In this document: in pieces, positions 1 through 8,807 of the stretch
How the letters are laid out: the number at the start of each line of letters is the position of its first letter
Numbering within the stretch: position 1 is the first letter of the stretch
NCBI RefSeq assembly: GCF_004342285.1
Contig: NZ_SMCV01000009.1
Coordinates: 124,001-188,000 of the forward strand
Source of the DNA: Klebsiella sp. BIGb0138
GTDB lineage: Bacteria > Pseudomonadota > Gammaproteobacteria > Enterobacterales > Enterobacteriaceae
DNA length: 64,000 nt
Direction of reading: 5' to 3'
Translations under genes and position numbers: made by a program
Notes under the pieces: model-generated
The model's input: only the letters and a program-made list of their open reading frames with translations
What the model was told of the DNA's origin: nothing
The model's database searches: none

Positions 1-629
1 CCGCCGCCCTGACGATCGTCGGTGATGAAATGTTCGTGATACCCGGCGACGTTGATCCCCTGCATATGCTGCGGAGTGCGAAAACCGACCAGTATCCCCT
101 GGCGCTGGTTGAAGCGGAACACCGGCTGGTCGTCCAGAACATCGGTCATCGCCCGGTAGGGCGGGGACTGACGAGGAACGGTCCGGGTATGGGCGTGGCG
201 AAAATGGCCTGCGATATGCAGGGCGCAGAACAGATTATCAGAGGGGATGCGCCGGTCGATGATCTCATGCAGCTGCTGGCGGTTGACCGGATGGTCGAAG
301 CTGACGCGATGCTGCGGGCGAAACCAGGTCATCACCGCGAACGGCGTTTTTTGATCCGCGCGGGCTTTGCGCGCGCTACCGTCGGCGCGCAGCTGGTAGA
401 CCTCGCTACTGAAGGCGATCAGCTCGCCGTCAAGTTCATTAAAGGTCCCGAGACCGAAGTCGCCGTGGGTAAGCAGGTCGGCGATGGTGGTATTGCCCTC
501 ATAGACGCCGCTCAGGAGCGCGCTCATCAAAGAGGTCTGGTAGAGCACGCTCTCAGGCCGCTGGGCAGAAAAACCGCGTACGGTTTCATACAGGCTCTGC
601 TGGCAGGTGCATGCAGAAGATCGGGTCAT
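1..629 (-). CDS. budA: acetolactate decarboxylase BudA (3' end cut by window edge)
   Basis: BudA converts 2-acetolactate to acetoin in the cytoplasmic butanediol pathway. Reading the minus strand from the ATG at 629 gives an open frame of 209 codons running off the window, against about 259 in the family, so roughly the last 50 residues are missing. The fragment contains the family stretches YQTSLMSALLSGVYEG and THGDFGLGTFNELDGE, and close to the cut a YHEHF motif that supplies two zinc-binding histidines. The first ten residues differ from those I recall for K. pneumoniae BudA. The gene is divergent from the LysR gene at 736, as in the klebsiella bud locus. The plus-strand open frame covering it is a shadow. 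Confidence 0.93.
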   Translation of the reverse strand, partial: MTRSSACTCQQSLYETVRGFSAQRPESVLYQTSLMSALLSGVYEGNTTIADLLTHGDFGLGTFNELDGELIAFSSEVYQLRADGSARKARADQKTPFAVMTWFRPQHRVSFDHPVNRQQLHEIIDRRIPSDNLFCALHIAGHFRHAHTRTVPRQSPPYRAMTDVLDDQPVFRFNQRQGILVGFRTPQHMQGINVAGYHEHFITDDRQGG

Positions 630-735
630 CAGCGACTTCCTCGTTCAACAAATATAAGAAAGATTAAATAATTGTTGACCCGATTCAGCGCTCAGTTCCA
701 ATATAGAAAGCATGTTGGTTTGAGACGTTTTTTAT

Positions 736-1608
736 ATGGAACTTCGTTATTTACGCTATTTTGTCGCCGTGGCCGAGGCGCGAAATTTCACCCGCGCCGC
801 CAGGGAGCTCGGCATCTCTCAACCGCCATTAAGTCAGCAGATTCAGCGGCTTGAACGGGAGATTGGCACGCCGCTGCTGCGCCGTTTGACGCGAGGAATT
901 GAGCTGACGGAAGCGGGGGAATCGTTTTATGAGGATGCCTGCCAGATCCTCTCCCTGAGCGATGCGGCGCTGGAAAAGACCAAAGGCATCGCCCGCGGAA
1001 TGAACGGCCGCCTGGCGTTAGGTATTACCAGTTCTAATGCTTTTCATCCGCAGATTTTCGCGCTGCTGCGCCAGTTTCAGCGCCATTATCCGGCGGTCGC
1101 CCTGCGCCAGGTCGAGGGCAATATGGCGGCGCTGATGAGCGCGCTGGGGGAAGGGGAGCTGGATATCGCTTTTGTACGCCTGCCGTGCGAAAGCAGCAAA
1201 GCGTTTAACTTGCGCATTATTGATGAAGAGCCGATGGTTATTGCCCTTCACCGCGACCACCCGCTTGCCGCGGAGTCCACGCTGCCCCTGGCGCGGCTGC
1301 AGGGCACCGCGCCGGTGCTATTTCCGCGCGAGGTGGCCCCGGGGCTGTATGAGCAGGTATTTAATAGTTGTTTGCGTGCCGGAATCGATATGCGCCAGGC
1401 GAGGCAATCGTCGCAACTCTCCGCCTCTTTGAGCATGGTGGCTGCCGGATTTGGTTTTGCGCTGGTGCCGCTATCGATGACCTGTATTCACCACCCTGAG
1501 GTCACCTGGCACCCGCTGCAGGGGGCGCCGCTGACTACCGATATCGCCATTGCCTGGCGGCGATTCGAACGCTCGCGGACGGTAAAGCGTTTTCTGCAGA
1601 TGTTTTAG
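736..1608 (+). CDS. budR: LysR-type regulator of the bud operon (BudR/AlsR)
   Basis: A 290-residue LysR-type regulator. The N-terminal winged helix-turn-helix (about residues 1-60, with FTRAARELGISQPPLSQQIQ) is followed by a substrate-binding domain. In this position it is the acetoin/acetate-responsive activator of butanediol genes, transcribed away from budA across a 106-bp gap (630-735) that must hold both promoters. Length and divergent layout match the family, and no truncation is seen. Assignment as BudR rests on both homology and the adjacent budA; the effector is inferred from family knowledge. Confidence 0.9.
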   Translation: MELRYLRYFVAVAEARNFTRAARELGISQPPLSQQIQRLEREIGTPLLRRLTRGIELTEAGESFYEDACQILSLSDAALEKTKGIARGMNGRLALGITSSNAFHPQIFALLRQFQRHYPAVALRQVEGNMAALMSALGEGELDIAFVRLPCESSKAFNLRIIDEEPMVIALHRDHPLAAESTLPLARLQGTAPVLFPREVAPGLYEQVFNSCLRAGIDMRQARQSSQLSASLSMVAAGFGFALVPLSMTCIHHPEVTWHPLQGAPLTTDIAIAWRRFERSRTVKRFLQMF

Positions 1609-1642
1609 CCGCACCGTGTGCCCGCGGGCCGCGGCGCTGCGG

Positions 1643-1843
1643 TTATGAAAGATAGACGTTTGCCGCCGTGGGGCCGCGCAGGCCGTTAACCCGACGAAAC
1701 TCAACACGAATGCCTGGGATAATGGTTTCTGGTTCGCCTGGGGATAATGCGGAAATATGGACCTGAACGTCTTTACGACCATCGGAGGGAATTATAAGGC
1801 CTTTGCCGGTTTTATTATCAAACGCTTTGACAATGCCTGTCAT
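1643..1843 (-). CDS. cspH: cold-shock-domain protein, CspH/CspF type
   Basis: A 66-residue single cold-shock domain starting MTGIVKAF and ending [14 protein letters not shown], the ending typical of E. coli CspH and CspF. E. coli CspH begins four residues earlier (MSRK-MTG); here the upstream codons read FQK, so the ATG at 1843 is the start. RNP1 is altered (KGLII instead of KGFGFI), as in CspF/H, so nucleic-acid binding may be weaker than in CspA. It faces away from the second cold-shock gene at 2153. Product is presumably a cytoplasmic single-stranded nucleic-acid binder; its role is inferred. Confidence 0.85.
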   Translation of the reverse strand: MTGIVKAFDNKTGKGLIIPSDGRKDVQVHISALSPGEPETIIPGIRVEFRRVNGLRGPTAANVYLS

Positions 1844-2002
1844 TTTTTGGAACAAATAAAATCCTTGGGAAAATAAGTACCGGCGCACTATACCTTAAGC
1901 AGGGAATAAAGCTATTAATTTTATTTTCCGCGAGGCCGGGCTTCTGGATGGCTAAAATAAGTGTTGCTAATAAATATCGCCTGTGCCTTAATAGCTGGGT
2001 CG

Positions 2003-2152
2003 GTTTGTAAGACAGAAAGCAGTTCACTAAAGCAGTCCTCATTTCCAGGCGTTATCGCTGATACCTCCTTCCTTGAGTCCCTCCATTAAGTGTTAAGTCG
2101 TTTCTGTAACGCAAATCAGTTTGCCTAAAAGGCTCAAAAAAAGGATTATAAA
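2003..2152 (+). promoter_or_regulatory. cspA-type long 5' UTR with cold box
   Basis: About 150 bases before the cold-shock ATG resemble the cspA leader, a temperature-responsive RNA. The start (GGTTTGTAAGACAGAAAG near 2002) is close to the cold-box region, followed by ACTAAAGCAGT and then TTATCGCTGATACC near 2050, a close match to the E. coli cspA leader as I recall it. The ribosome site is AAAGGATTATAAAATG. The transcription start is estimated from this similarity. The remainder of 1844-2002 should hold the two divergent promoters; I see no gene in it. Confidence 0.6.
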
Positions 2153-2368
2153 ATGTCGAATAAAATGACTGGTTTAGTAAAATGGTTTAACGCAGATAAG
2201 GGCTTCGGCTTCATTACGCCTGCTGATGGTAGCAAGGACATATTTGTTCACTTTTCTGCGATTCAAAGCGATGACTTCCGTACCCTGTTTGAAGGGCAAA
2301 AGGTTGAGTTTGTTATTGGCAGCGGCGCGAAAGGCCCGGCTGCGACAAACGTCGCGATTGTAGGGTAA
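2153..2368 (+). CDS. CspA-family cold-shock protein (CspG/CspB/CspI-like)
   Basis: A 71-residue RNA chaperone of the CspA family. It begins [20 protein letters not shown], which contains RNP1 (KGFGFI), and continues with RNP2 (IFVHFSAI), so both nucleic-acid binding motifs are intact. The first 20 residues match E. coli CspB and CspG best, but the C-terminus ([19 protein letters not shown]) differs, so I do not choose a symbol. Cold induction is supported by the long cspA-type leader in front of it and a simple terminator about 95 bases after the stop. Confidence 0.92.
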   Translation: MSNKMTGLVKWFNADKGFGFITPADGSKDIFVHFSAIQSDDFRTLFEGQKVEFVIGSGAKGPAATNVAIVG

Positions 2369-2461
2369 ATTTTCTGAATTCTCGTCGGTCTGCGACAACG
2401 AAGACGGCAACAGCCTGAGTAGACAGATTGATGAGATTAAAAGATAAATTTAAGTTTATTT

Positions 2462-2489
2462 AAAACCCGCCAGCGTGCGGGTTTTTTAT
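2462..2489 (+). terminator. intrinsic terminator of the cold-shock gene
   Basis: AAACCCGC and GCGGGTTT pair around a six-base loop and are followed by a T tract. Confidence 0.85.
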
Positions 2490-2595
2490 TTGCCAAAGCA
2501 AAGACACCACCGATTGTGCCCGTCATCACCGATAATAAGAATAATCTAATTAAGTCCGGGTTTCGGGGAACAATCAGCGTGGGGTAACCTGGAAA

Positions 2596-2766
2596 TTAAG
2601 CTGCGGTTTTTGCTGACGTCTGGAAGAGTTTGTGGCAATAAGGGCAAATGAGCTGGGCGCCTTTTTGTACTCGGCTAAAGCTGTGTTCGGAATCCTGGGA
2701 GCAGTTAGGGCAGGTGCATTTTACAAGATAATTACGGCGGCTTTTAGCATCTTTTCGATCTGACAT
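2596..2766 (-). CDS. ynfU: YnfU-type zinc-ribbon protein (56 aa)
   Basis: A short gene read on the minus strand from the ATG at 2766. It starts MSDRKDAKSRRNYLVKCTC and contains four cysteines as CTCPNC and CPYC (residues 17, 19/22, 41 and 44), a zinc ribbon. KSRRNYLVK and HSFSRVQKGA match E. coli YnfU, which lies beside cold-shock genes in E. coli as well. The biochemical function is unknown; zinc binding is inferred from the cysteine pattern. Length matches YnfU (about 56-57 residues). Confidence 0.85.
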   Translation of the reverse strand: MSDRKDAKSRRNYLVKCTCPNCSQDSEHSFSRVQKGAQLICPYCHKLFQTSAKTAA

Positions 2767-2940
2767 ATGATTTTTCCTGATTTAATGGCCTGAAACCATA
2801 CATCATTATTAAATAAATAGCTCGAACTCATTGTCTTTCGCCAAAAATAAACCGGCAGCAGGCGAATATTTCCGCGGACAAAAATGAGGGAAACGGGCTG
2901 CGTTTCTCAGGAGGAACAGGTTCCTCCTGAGAGGGGGCGG

Positions 2941-3711
2941 TTATTGCGCGATCCAGCCGCCGTCCATGTTCCACGCCGCGCCGCGGACCTGAGCGGCCCC
3001 CTCGCTGCACAAAAACAGCGCCAGCTCGCCCAGCTGCTGCGGCGTCACAAACTCGCCCGCGGGCTGTTTTTCCGCCAGCAGCTGCGCGCGGGCGTCCTCT
3101 GGTTTCGCCCCTTCGCTGATGCGCTTATCGATCTGCTGCTGCACCAGCGGCGTTAATACCCAGCCGGGGCAAATCGCGTTGCAGGTGATGCCGGTTCTCG
3201 CGGTCTCCAGCGCCAGCGTTTTAGTAAAGCCCACCACGCCGTGCTTGGCCGCCACGTAGGCCGACTTATCCTTTGACGCCACCAGGCCGTGAACCGAGGC
3301 GATATTAATAATGCGCCCCCAGTTGCGCGCCCGCATGCCGGGCAGCGCCAGGCGGCTGGTGTGAAAAACGCTCGACAGGTTAATGGCGATAATATCGTTC
3401 CACTTCTCCACCGCAAAACTCTCCACCGGCGCCACATGCTGGATCCCGGCGTTATTAATCACGATATCGACGCCGCCAAATTCGGCTTGTGCGTAGGCCA
3501 TCATCGCTTCAATCTGCTGCACATCGCGCAGGTCGGCATCGTGATAACCCGGCGCGGTTCCCGCCCGGGCGACCTCCGAACGCGCAGCAGCGCTGTCGCC
3601 AAAACCGTTGAGAATCAGCTGCGCGCCGGCCTGTGCCAGCACTTTGGCAATGCCTAAACCAATACCGCTCGTCGAGCCGGTGACCAGCGCCACTTTACCG
3701 TTCAGATTCAT
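2941..3711 (-). CDS. bdhA: 3-hydroxybutyrate dehydrogenase (SDR)
   Basis: NAD-dependent oxidation of 3-hydroxybutyrate to acetoacetate. The 256-residue protein has TGSTSGIG (residues 11-18), NNAG, and the catalytic Ser plus YVAAK motif of short-chain dehydrogenases; SVHGLVAS and the C-terminal NMDGGW are typical of 3-hydroxybutyrate dehydrogenases. The start at 3711 is chosen because AAGGAAAA precedes it at good spacing; an in-frame ATG six codons upstream has no such site. It is the last gene of the ketone-body operon, 23 bases after the permease, and its product feeds the CoA-transferase encoded at the front. Confidence 0.9.
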   Translation of the reverse strand: MNLNGKVALVTGSTSGIGLGIAKVLAQAGAQLILNGFGDSAAARSEVARAGTAPGYHDADLRDVQQIEAMMAYAQAEFGGVDIVINNAGIQHVAPVESFAVEKWNDIIAINLSSVFHTSRLALPGMRARNWGRIINIASVHGLVASKDKSAYVAAKHGVVGFTKTLALETARTGITCNAICPGWVLTPLVQQQIDKRISEGAKPEDARAQLLAEKQPAGEFVTPQQLGELALFLCSEGAAQVRGAAWNMDGGWIAQ

Positions 3712-3734
3712 TGTATTTTCCTTAGTCATACCGG

Positions 3735-5129
3735 TTAAACGATACCGGTTAAATAGAAGATCGCGATGACAAACAGGACCGCCAGACTCTTGATCAGGGT
3801 AATCGCAAAGATGCCGCCGTAGGCCTGACGGTGGCTCAGGCCGGTGATCGCCAGCAGGGTAATCACCGCGCCATTGTGCGGTAATGTGTCCATGCCGCCG
3901 CTGGCCATCGACGCCACGCGATGCAATACCTCAAGCGGAATATGGGCGGCGTGGGCGGCGGCGACAAAAGTATCCGACATCGCCGCCAGCGCGATGCTCA
4001 TGCCGCCGGATGCCGAGCCGGTAATCCCCGCCAGTACGGTGACGCTAATTGCTTCATTTAACAACGGGTTGGGAATGGCGGTCAGCGCTTTGGACAATAC
4101 CAGGAAGCCGGGAAGCGCGGCAATCACCGCGCCGAAACCGTATTCCGAGGCGGTATTCATCGCCGCGAGGATCGCTCCGCTCACGGCGGTACGGCTTCCC
4201 TCGGCGAGACGGCCGCGAATATTGCGAAAGCCGAACAGCAGCACGACGAAAATACCGGCAAGCAGCGCCGCTTCCACCGCCCAGATAGCGGTGATTTTGC
4301 CGACTTCCGTGACGATCGGCGTCGGCAGCCCCGGCAGGACCAGTTGGTGGCTGGCGCCATACCACCGCGGGATCCAGCGGGTAAACAGCAGGTTCAGGAC
4401 GCCAACCAGCAGCAGGGGCGCAATCGCAATCAGCGGATGAGGCAGGTTAATGTTATCCGGCGTATCCGGCTCGTTTTGCAAATTGGTACCGTAGCCTTCA
4501 GCGTTGGCCTGGGCTTTACGCCGCTGGCGCTCAAGCCATAGCAGACCCAACGTGATGATAAACAGTGAACCGATCAACCCCAGCCACGGGGCTGCCCAGG
4601 CGTTGGTGCCGAAGAAGCTGGTGGGAATAATATTCTGGATCTGCGGCGTGCCGGGCAGCGCATCCATGGTGAATGAAAAGGCGCCCAGGGCCACGGTTGC
4701 CGGAATCAGTCTCTTCGGTATTCCGCTCTGGCGAAATAGTTCAGCGGCGAACGGGTAGACCGCGAAGGCCACGACAAACAGCGATACCCCGCCGTAGGTT
4801 AACAGGGCGCAAACCAGCACAATCACCGGAATGGCGTGACGCCGGCCGAGGATCTGAATGGCGGCGGCAACGATGGAGCGGGAGAATCCCGAGAGTTCAA
4901 TCAGCTTGCCGAAGACCGCGCCCAGCAGAAATACCGGGAAGTACAGCTTCACAAAACCGACCATTTTTTCCATGAACAGGCCGGTGAAGGTGGGGCCGAC
5001 CGCGCCGGGGTCGGTCAACAATACCGCCCCGAGGGCGGCGATCGGCGCAAAAAGGATAACGCTATATCCGCGATAGGCGGCCAGCATCAGTAATGCCAAC
5101 GCGGCCAGGGCAATCAAAACACTCATCAC
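3735..5129 (-). CDS. GntP-family permease, probable 3-hydroxybutyrate/short-chain acid uptake
   Basis: A 464-residue inner-membrane carrier of the GntP family, with about 12 hydrophobic segments and a hydrophilic loop near the middle (around residues 200-225). Family signatures include a Gly/Ser-rich GITGSASGGMSIAL stretch and TLPHNGAVITLL near the C-terminus. The family name comes from gluconate carriers, but members placed with 3-hydroxybutyrate dehydrogenase are thought to import hydroxy acids, so the substrate here is inferred from context. Start could be either of two adjacent ATG codons (5129 or 5126). It sits between the 3-hydroxyacyl-CoA dehydrogenase and bdhA. Confidence 0.88.
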   Translation of the reverse strand: MMSVLIALAALALLMLAAYRGYSVILFAPIAALGAVLLTDPGAVGPTFTGLFMEKMVGFVKLYFPVFLLGAVFGKLIELSGFSRSIVAAAIQILGRRHAIPVIVLVCALLTYGGVSLFVVAFAVYPFAAELFRQSGIPKRLIPATVALGAFSFTMDALPGTPQIQNIIPTSFFGTNAWAAPWLGLIGSLFIITLGLLWLERQRRKAQANAEGYGTNLQNEPDTPDNINLPHPLIAIAPLLLVGVLNLLFTRWIPRWYGASHQLVLPGLPTPIVTEVGKITAIWAVEAALLAGIFVVLLFGFRNIRGRLAEGSRTAVSGAILAAMNTASEYGFGAVIAALPGFLVLSKALTAIPNPLLNEAISVTVLAGITGSASGGMSIALAAMSDTFVAAAHAAHIPLEVLHRVASMASGGMDTLPHNGAVITLLAITGLSHRQAYGGIFAITLIKSLAVLFVIAIFYLTGIV

Positions 5130-5172
5130 GATGCCTCACTTGTCTTGTTATTGTCGGGTACCGTTCGCGAAG

Positions 5173-6096
5173 TTACGGTTTCAGGGCATAGCGCAGCTGG
5201 TGTTCCCGGCGCGACCGGATGCGGGCCGTGCGGGCGTCATCCCAGCGGTAAAAGCCTTGTCCGCTGCGGGCGCCGGTATCGCCGCGGGCGACTTTTTCCG
5301 CCACCAGGGCCATCATTTGCGTACCGCTGGCCAGCTCCGGCAACAGGTGCTGACAGATATCCTGCACCGTCGCCAGTCCGGTCATATCGGCGGCCTCCAG
5401 CGGCCCCACCATAGCGTAACGGCGGCCAAGCGAGGCGCGCATCACCCGATCGACCACTTCCGCCGAGGCGATGCCGCTGTGGACGATATGCAGCGCTTCG
5501 CGCAGCAGGGCGAACTGCAGGCGGTTGCCGACAAAACCCGGCGCGGCGCGGTTAAGGACCACGGCCTCCAGCGCCGTCGCGGTAAAAAATTCGCTGAGCC
5601 GGGCGGGCAGTTCCGGACGGGTGGCGCTGCCGGGAACCACTTCCACAAGGGGAATAAAGTGCGGCGGGTGCCAGAAATGGGCGATCAGCAGACGTTGCGG
5701 ATGCGCCATCCCCTCGGCCAGCTGGTCCGGCGGCAGGCCGCTGGTATTACTGGCAATCAGCGCATCTTCGGCGATAATCGCTTCCAGCTGCGCATACAGC
5801 GCATGTTTTAGCGCCAGGCGTTCGGGAATGGCCTCAATCAGCAGGGTGCATTCCGCCAGATCGTTCAGGGCGGTGGTCGGGGTCAGCCGCGCCAGTAACG
5901 CCGGGGCGTTGCTGACCTCAAACTGGCCGGCATCGTGTAGCTCATTCAGAATGGCGGTGACAACGGCGGGGACTTCCGCCACGCGCGCCGGATCGGTATC
6001 GTAAAGCCGTACCCGGTGGCCGTGGCGGGCAAAATGGCAGGCGATGCCAATGCCCATCAGCCCGGCGCCGAGTACCGCCAGCGTTGGTTTATACAT
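5173..6096 (-). CDS. 3-hydroxyacyl-CoA (3-hydroxybutyryl-CoA) dehydrogenase
   Basis: NAD-dependent interconversion of 3-hydroxyacyl-CoA and 3-ketoacyl-CoA. The 307-residue protein starts with a Rossmann motif (GAGLMGIGIA, about residues 10-19), then SNTSGLP and AHFWHPP, carrying the catalytic histidine region, and a C-terminal helical domain with GFVGNRLQ. Size fits the single-domain Hbd/PaaH class rather than FadB. It lies 11 bases after the thiolase gene in the same operon and would let 3-hydroxybutyryl-CoA enter the acetoacetyl-CoA pool. The native chain length cannot be read from sequence. Confidence 0.87.
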   Translation of the reverse strand: MYKPTLAVLGAGLMGIGIACHFARHGHRVRLYDTDPARVAEVPAVVTAILNELHDAGQFEVSNAPALLARLTPTTALNDLAECTLLIEAIPERLALKHALYAQLEAIIAEDALIASNTSGLPPDQLAEGMAHPQRLLIAHFWHPPHFIPLVEVVPGSATRPELPARLSEFFTATALEAVVLNRAAPGFVGNRLQFALLREALHIVHSGIASAEVVDRVMRASLGRRYAMVGPLEAADMTGLATVQDICQHLLPELASGTQMMALVAEKVARGDTGARSGQGFYRWDDARTARIRSRREHQLRYALKP

Positions 6097-6107
6097 AGTG
6101 ACTCCTG

Positions 6108-7289
6108 TTAGCGTTCAATGGTCATCGCGATACCCTGGCCACCGCCGACGCAGAGGGTAGCCAACCCCTTTCTGACGTTGCGGCGCTGCATTTCGTGCAC
6201 CAGGGTTACGAGGATCCGACAGCCGGAGGCGCCAATCGGGTGGCCTAATGCGATCGCCCCGCCGTTGACGTTCACCTTATGGCCCTCCCAGCCCAGCGTC
6301 TCGCCGACCGCCAGCGCCTGGACGGCAAAGGCTTCATTGGCCTCGATTAAATCGACCTCATCGAGCGTCCATCCGGCCCGTTCCAGCGCCTTCTGACAGG
6401 CGCTGACCGGACCGAGCCCCATCACCGCGGGATCGACGCCCGCCACCCCTGAACTGACGATGCGAGCCAGCGCCGGCAGCCCCAGCTCACGCGCTTTGTC
6501 GGCGCTCATCAGCAGTACCGCCGCCGCGCCGTCGTTCAGCGAGGAGGCATTCCCGGCGGTGACGGTGCCGTGTTGGTGGCGAAACGCCGGGCGGAGCTGC
6601 GCCAGCTGTTCTGCGCTGGCATTCGGCCGGGGCTGTTCATCGCCGGTAATCACCTGCGGCGGTTTTTTCCCCTGGCTGACGCTCACCGGGATAATCTCTG
6701 CCTGAAAGCGGCCGGCCTCGATCGCCGCGGCCGCTTTGCGCTGCGATTGCACGGCGAAGGCGTCCTGCTGCTGGCGGTTAATGGCAAATTGGTCGGCGAG
6801 GTTTTCCGCCGTCATCCCCATGTGATAATCGTTGAAGGCGTCCCACAGTCCGTCCTGAATCATGCTGTCCAGCATGCTGGTATGGCCCAACCGCAGTCCG
6901 GCGCGGGCGCCGTCGACCAGGTAAGGGGCATTGCTCATGCTCTCCTGGCCGCCGGCGATGACCACCTGGGCGTCGCCGCAGCGGATCGACTGCACCGCCT
7001 GCTGTACCGCCTTGAGCCCGGAGCCGCACACCAGATTGACCGTGACCGCGGCGCTGGTGACCGGCAGCCCGGCGCGTAATGCCGTTTGCCGCGCCGGGTT
7101 TTGCCCGCAGCCGGCGGTCAGCACCTGACCGAAGATCAGTTCATCCACTTCCGATGCCGGAAGCTGGCTACGGGCCAGCAGTCCTTGTACCACCGCAACG
7201 CCGAGGTCGACGGCGGAAAGCGTCGAGAAAACGCCGCGAAAGCTGCCGATCGGCGTCCTGAGCGCGCTGACAATCACCACTTCTTTCAT
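6108..7289 (-). CDS. atoB: acetyl-CoA C-acetyltransferase (thiolase)
   Basis: Splits acetoacetyl-CoA into two acetyl-CoA. The 393-residue length is standard for biosynthetic/degradative AtoB thiolases. The nucleophilic cysteine is Cys88 in [18 protein letters not shown] supplies the active-site histidine and CVGGGQG the second catalytic cysteine near the C-terminus. It follows the CoA-transferase B gene by 9 bases, so it is translationally close to the steps that make its substrate. Confidence 0.93.
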   Translation of the reverse strand: MKEVVIVSALRTPIGSFRGVFSTLSAVDLGVAVVQGLLARSQLPASEVDELIFGQVLTAGCGQNPARQTALRAGLPVTSAAVTVNLVCGSGLKAVQQAVQSIRCGDAQVVIAGGQESMSNAPYLVDGARAGLRLGHTSMLDSMIQDGLWDAFNDYHMGMTAENLADQFAINRQQQDAFAVQSQRKAAAAIEAGRFQAEIIPVSVSQGKKPPQVITGDEQPRPNASAEQLAQLRPAFRHQHGTVTAGNASSLNDGAAAVLLMSADKARELGLPALARIVSSGVAGVDPAVMGLGPVSACQKALERAGWTLDEVDLIEANEAFAVQALAVGETLGWEGHKVNVNGGAIALGHPIGASGCRILVTLVHEMQRRNVRKGLATLCVGGGQGIAMTIER

Positions 7290-7298
7290 TCTGCTTCC

Positions 7299-7958
7299 TT
7301 AGTTGAAACGCATTTCGCAGACATCGTCCGGCACAATCAGCCGTCCGGCGGTTTTACGGGCAATCTCGTCAACGGTGACCCCCGGCGCGTATTCGCGCAG
7401 CACGAAGGCGCCGTCGCGAATTTCCAGCAGGGCGAGATCGGTCAGCACCCGGCGGATACAGCCGACGCCGGTCAGCGGCAAGGTGCACCGCGGCAGGAGT
7501 TTGGATTCGCCGCTTTTCGAGGCGTGGGTCATCACCACGATGATGTTTTGCGCCCCGGCAACCAGATCCATCGCCCCCCCCATGCCTTTCACCATCTTTC
7601 CGGGGATCATCCACGAGGCGATATTGCCCTCGATGTCGACTTCAAAGGCCCCGAGAACGGTTAAATCGACATGGCCGCCGCGGATCATGGCGAAGGACTG
7701 GGCGGAGTCGAAAATCGCCGCGCCGCTGCGGGCGGTGACGGTCTGCTTGCCGGCGTTGATCATATCGGCGTCAAGCTGTTCCTCGTGCGGAAAACCGCCC
7801 ATGCCGAGCAGGCCGTTTTCGGATTGCAGCATCACGTCGATACCCTCCGGGATGTAGTTCGCCACCAGCGTCGGGATGCCGATGCCGAGGTTAACGTAGT
7901 CGCCATCGCGCAGCTCTCTGGCGACGCGCATCGCCATTTGTTCACGAGTCAACATCAT
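7299..7958 (-). CDS. scoB: 3-oxoacid CoA-transferase subunit B
   Basis: Beta subunit of a heteromeric CoA-transferase that activates acetoacetate to acetoacetyl-CoA. The 219-residue protein has the catalytic glutamate motif SENG at residues 46-49 (Glu47) and the family stretch LGIGIPTLVANYIP. Its ATG overlaps the last base of the subunit A stop (TGATG arrangement), which favours equal production of the two chains. The CoA donor (succinyl-CoA or acetyl-CoA) cannot be told from sequence; both Sco and AtoA relatives look alike here. Confidence 0.92.
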   Translation of the reverse strand: MMLTREQMAMRVARELRDGDYVNLGIGIPTLVANYIPEGIDVMLQSENGLLGMGGFPHEEQLDADMINAGKQTVTARSGAAIFDSAQSFAMIRGGHVDLTVLGAFEVDIEGNIASWMIPGKMVKGMGGAMDLVAGAQNIIVVMTHASKSGESKLLPRCTLPLTGVGCIRRVLTDLALLEIRDGAFVLREYAPGVTVDEIARKTAGRLIVPDDVCEMRFN

Positions 7959-8665
7959 CAGCGGCTCCCTGCGCGCAGCGTGCGCTGTTCAATGCGTTTT
8001 TCGAACTGACCGACAATCAGCCGGTCGACGTAGATTCCTGGCGTGTGGATGGAGGAGGGAGGCAGCTCGCCCGGCGCCACGATCTCTTCAACCTCTACCA
8101 CCGTAATGCGCCCGGCGGCGGCCATCAGCGGGTTAAAGTTTTGCGCCGTATGGCGATAGATCACGTTGCCGTACCAGTCGGCTTTCCAGCCCTTAATCAG
8201 GGCGAAATCGCCGCGAATCGCCTCTTCGAGGATGTAGTTTTTGCCCGCGAACTGGCGGACTTCTTTGCCTTCCGCCACCGGCGTGCCGTAGCCGGTGGCG
8301 GTATAAAACCCGGGAATGCCGGCGCCCCCGGCACGTATTTTTTCCGCCAGCGTCCCCTGTGGGGTGAGGTCCACCTCCAGTTCACCGCTGAGCACCTGCT
8401 GTTCAAACAGCGCGTTTTCACCGACGTACGACGCCACCACTTTGCATATCTGGCGGGTTTCCAGCAGCAGGCCGAGACCAAAACCATCAACGCCGCAGTT
8501 ATTCGATACCACCGTCAGCCCGTGCACCCGGCGGCGTTTGACTTCGGCAATCAGGTTCTCAGGGATACCACACAGGCCAAAGCCGCCGGCCAGCAACGTC
8601 ATTCCATCCGTTAGTCCTTCCAGCGCCGCCTCGTAGCTGGCGACGCGCTTGTCCAGTCCTGCCAT
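7958..8665 (-). CDS. scoA: 3-oxoacid CoA-transferase subunit A
   Basis: Alpha subunit (235 residues) of the CoA-transferase. The CoA-binding glycine motif [13 protein letters not shown] lies at residues 27-39 and the family core includes [15 protein letters not shown]. First gene of the six-gene minus-strand operon scoA-scoB-atoB-hydroxyacyl-CoA dehydrogenase-permease-bdhA. Transcription starts in the 142-base gap shared with the divergent LysR gene at 8808, which contains an inverted repeat that is a candidate control site. Confidence 0.92.
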   Translation of the reverse strand: MAGLDKRVASYEAALEGLTDGMTLLAGGFGLCGIPENLIAEVKRRRVHGLTVVSNNCGVDGFGLGLLLETRQICKVVASYVGENALFEQQVLSGELEVDLTPQGTLAEKIRAGGAGIPGFYTATGYGTPVAEGKEVRQFAGKNYILEEAIRGDFALIKGWKADWYGNVIYRHTAQNFNPLMAAAGRITVVEVEEIVAPGELPPSSIHTPGIYVDRLIVGQFEKRIEQRTLRAGSR

Positions 8666-8769
8666 GTTTCACCTCTGCTGGCTTGCGATAGGGTTATCAT
8701 TGGCGGCGCTGACTGATTTGTTAATTTTGAATTTGTGACCCACTCATTTGGTTTTCTTATTAATTTATT

Positions 8770-8797
8770 GTTAACTAAATCTTTTCAATTAGTTAAC
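8770..8797. promoter_or_regulatory. inverted repeat between scoA operon and LysR gene
   Basis: GTTAACTAA and TTAGTTAAC form a perfect 9-bp inverted repeat with a 10-base AT-rich spacer, ending ten bases before the LysR start codon. Symmetry and place fit an autoregulatory site for the regulator or a stem near its ribosome site; no function is shown. Confidence 0.5.
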
Positions 8798-8807
8798 AGG
8801 TGAAGAA

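Noticed and set aside
30..671. Plus-strand 213-codon open frame
   Set aside because: Shadow of budA, whose minus-strand translation matches acetolactate decarboxylase.
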